A stretch of DNA of 9,315 nucleotides. It comes from Lysobacterales bacterium CG02_land_8_20_14_3_00_62_12 (GTDB lineage Bacteria > Pseudomonadota > Gammaproteobacteria > Xanthomonadales > Ahniellaceae). The first letter of the stretch is position 1. Each line of letters begins with the position of its first letter. The DNA lies in NCBI GenBank assembly GCA_002785585.1, contig PEUI01000226.1, positions 1 to 9,315 on the forward strand. The letters are read 5' to 3'. Shown here in pieces: positions 8,108 to 9,315 of the stretch. A program made the position numbers and the translations under genes. The notes under the pieces are model-generated. The model was not told the origin of the DNA. It ran no database searches and worked only from the letters and a program-made list of their open reading frames with translations.

Positions 8108-9315
8108 TGGCCACTACCCGAGCATCGTCGCCACCGTCATCGAAACGCCGCCTACGCCTGGCCATCGTGCTGGGTATCGCGGTGCTGCTGGGCCTGGTGT
8201 TTTGGCTGGACCTGGGGCGCTGGCTGAATCTGGCCTACTTGCAACAGCAACAGGCGTTGCTGGCCGCCAGTGTGGCCCGACAACCACTGTTGTGGATGAT
8301 GGGATTTTTTTTGACTTATGTGGTGGCGACGGCTTTGTTTTTGCCGGGCACGATGCTGTTGACCATCGCTGGCGGCGCTTTGTTCGGCTGGGTGACGGGC
8401 ACTTTGCTGGTGTCGTTTGCCAGCACGCTGGGCGCGGTGATTGCCTTTCTTGGCTCGCGATTTTTGTTGCGCGACTGGGTGCAGGCGCGCTTCGGTGCAC
8501 GTTTGGCCGAGGTCAATGCTGGCATCGAGCGCGACGGCGGTTTCTATTTGTTTTCGCTGCGGTTGATCCCGGTGTTGCCATTTTTCATCATCAATCTGTT
8601 GATGGGGCTGACGCCGATGCGCACCGGCACCTATGCCGTTGTAAGCCAATTGGGCATGTTGCCGGTCTCTGCCACGTTCGCGTTGGCCGGTACCCAACTG
8701 GCGCGGATCGAGTCCACCCGCGATATTCTGTCGCCCACGCTGCTGGGCAGCTTTGCCCTGCTAGGGGTTTTACCGATGTTGCTGCGTCGTTTGTTGAATG
8801 CGATTTGGGCGCGCCGGATTTATCGTGGCCACCAAAAACCGCGCCATTTTGACTACAACCTGATTGTGATCGGCGCCGGTTCGGCCGGTCTGGTGAGCGC
8901 TTACATCGCCGCCACGGTCAAGTCCAAAGTGCTGTTGATCGAGCGCCACCAAATGGGTGGCGACTGCTTGAACACTGGCTGCGTGCCTTCCAAGGCGCTG
9001 TTGCGCACGGCGCGCTTGTTGGCCGAAGTGCATGACTGCCAGCGTTATGGCATCGACCGGATGCACGCCGAGTTTGCGTTCGCCACGGTGATGGAGCGCG
9101 TGCAGGCGGTGATCGGCAAGGTGCGGCCACACGATTCGGTCGAGCGCTACCAAAGCCTGGGGGTCGACGTAAAAATCGGCGAAGCCAGAGTGGTGTCGCC
9201 GTGGGTGGTCGAGATCAACGGCCAGCGCCTCAGTGCCCGCAGTCTGATTATCGCCAGCGGCGCACGGCCGCTGCTGCCCAATATGGCGGGTCTCGATCAG
9301 GTGGCAGCGTTGACC
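8107..9315 (+). CDS. TVP38/TMEM64 (VTT) membrane domain fused to mercuric-reductase-like FAD disulphide oxidoreductase, 3' cut by window edge
   Basis: An open frame of 403 codons runs off the right edge. Residues 17-36 form a first membrane helix. Residues about 60-230 are a VTT/SNARE-associated (DedA-like) domain: FLPGTMLLTIAGGALFG (78-94), TLGAVIAFLGSRF (107-119), LRLIPVLPFFIINLLMGL (151-168) and VSQLGMLPVSATFALAGTQL (179-198). From 250 a class I pyridine-nucleotide disulphide oxidoreductase begins, with the FAD Rossmann motif IGAGSAG (255-261) and redox pair Cys287/Cys292 in GGDCLNTGCVPSK (284-296), close to mercuric reductase and lipoamide dehydrogenase. IIASGARP (381-388) is the second FAD contact. 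The NAD(P)H domain, the dimerisation domain with its catalytic His-Glu pair, and any mercury-binding C-terminal cysteines lie outside the window. There is no frame break between the domains, so the fusion is genuine. The start ATG overlaps the previous stop by one base (TGATG) without a clear ribosome binding site, implying coupled translation. The substrate is unknown. Confidence 0.92.
   Translation, partial: MATTRASSPPSSKRRLRLAIVLGIAVLLGLVFWLDLGRWLNLAYLQQQQALLAASVARQPLLWMMGFFLTYVVATALFLPGTMLLTIAGGALFGWVTGTLLVSFASTLGAVIAFLGSRFLLRDWVQARFGARLAEVNAGIERDGGFYLFSLRLIPVLPFFIINLLMGLTPMRTGTYAVVSQLGMLPVSATFALAGTQLARIESTRDILSPTLLGSFALLGVLPMLLRRLLNAIWARRIYRGHQKPRHFDYNLIVIGAGSAGLVSAYIAATVKSKVLLIERHQMGGDCLNTGCVPSKALLRTARLLAEVHDCQRYGIDRMHAEFAFATVMERVQAVIGKVRPHDSVERYQSLGVDVKIGEARVVSPWVVEINGQRLSARSLIIASGARPLLPNMAGLDQVAALT

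Noticed and set aside
8202..8852. A 216-codon plus-strand frame inside the VTT-oxidoreductase gene
   Set aside because: It is another frame of the gene starting at 8107; the frame with VTT and FAD motifs is the coding one.

Overview
The window is GC-rich (heavily G/C at third codon positions) and gene-dense. It looks like chromosomal DNA of a gammaproteobacterium or a close relative. The ClpB and AspRS proteins match E. coli and Pseudomonas almost residue for residue, an fmdB-type zinc-ribbon gene precedes aspS, and the tRNA-Thr(UGU) carries an encoded CCA end. I cannot name the genus. No integrase, transposase, phage gene or CRISPR array is visible, so this is mainly housekeeping DNA with one less-understood membrane operon at its right end.

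Layout. (1) 2-2341, +: clpB disaggregase, cut by the window edge so that about 79 N-terminal residues are missing. (2) 2366-2421: a perfect 18-bp inverted repeat whose arms are themselves small hairpins, a REP-like element. (3) 2456-2665, +: a 69-residue soluble protein I do not recognise. (4) 2728-3045, +: FmdB-family zinc ribbon. (5) 3189-4961, +: aspS, with a His at the position that marks non-discriminating AspRS. (6) 4991-5024: hairpin-forming DNA between convergent genes. (7) 5036-6406, -: a pyridoxal-phosphate cystathionine beta-synthase with C-terminal CBS domains. (8) 6492-6567, -: tRNA-Thr(UGU), directly upstream of that gene and possibly on the same transcript. (9) From about 6771 to the right edge, +: a possible 34-codon leader ORF, an MgtC/DUF4010-type membrane protein (6869-8107), and a TVP38/TMEM64 membrane domain fused to a mercuric-reductase-like flavoprotein disulphide oxidoreductase (8107 to beyond 9315). 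These three reading frames are chained by a 4-base (GTGA) and a 1-base (TGATG) stop/start overlap.

How the genes work together. clpB (protein disaggregation), aspS and tRNA-Thr (translation) and the CBS enzyme (transsulphuration) are independent housekeeping functions. The right-hand pair is the only clear co-translated unit. It links an uncharacterised multi-spanning membrane protein to a membrane-anchored thiol/disulphide flavoenzyme, and is the best candidate here for an under-described system. Its second gene continues beyond the window.
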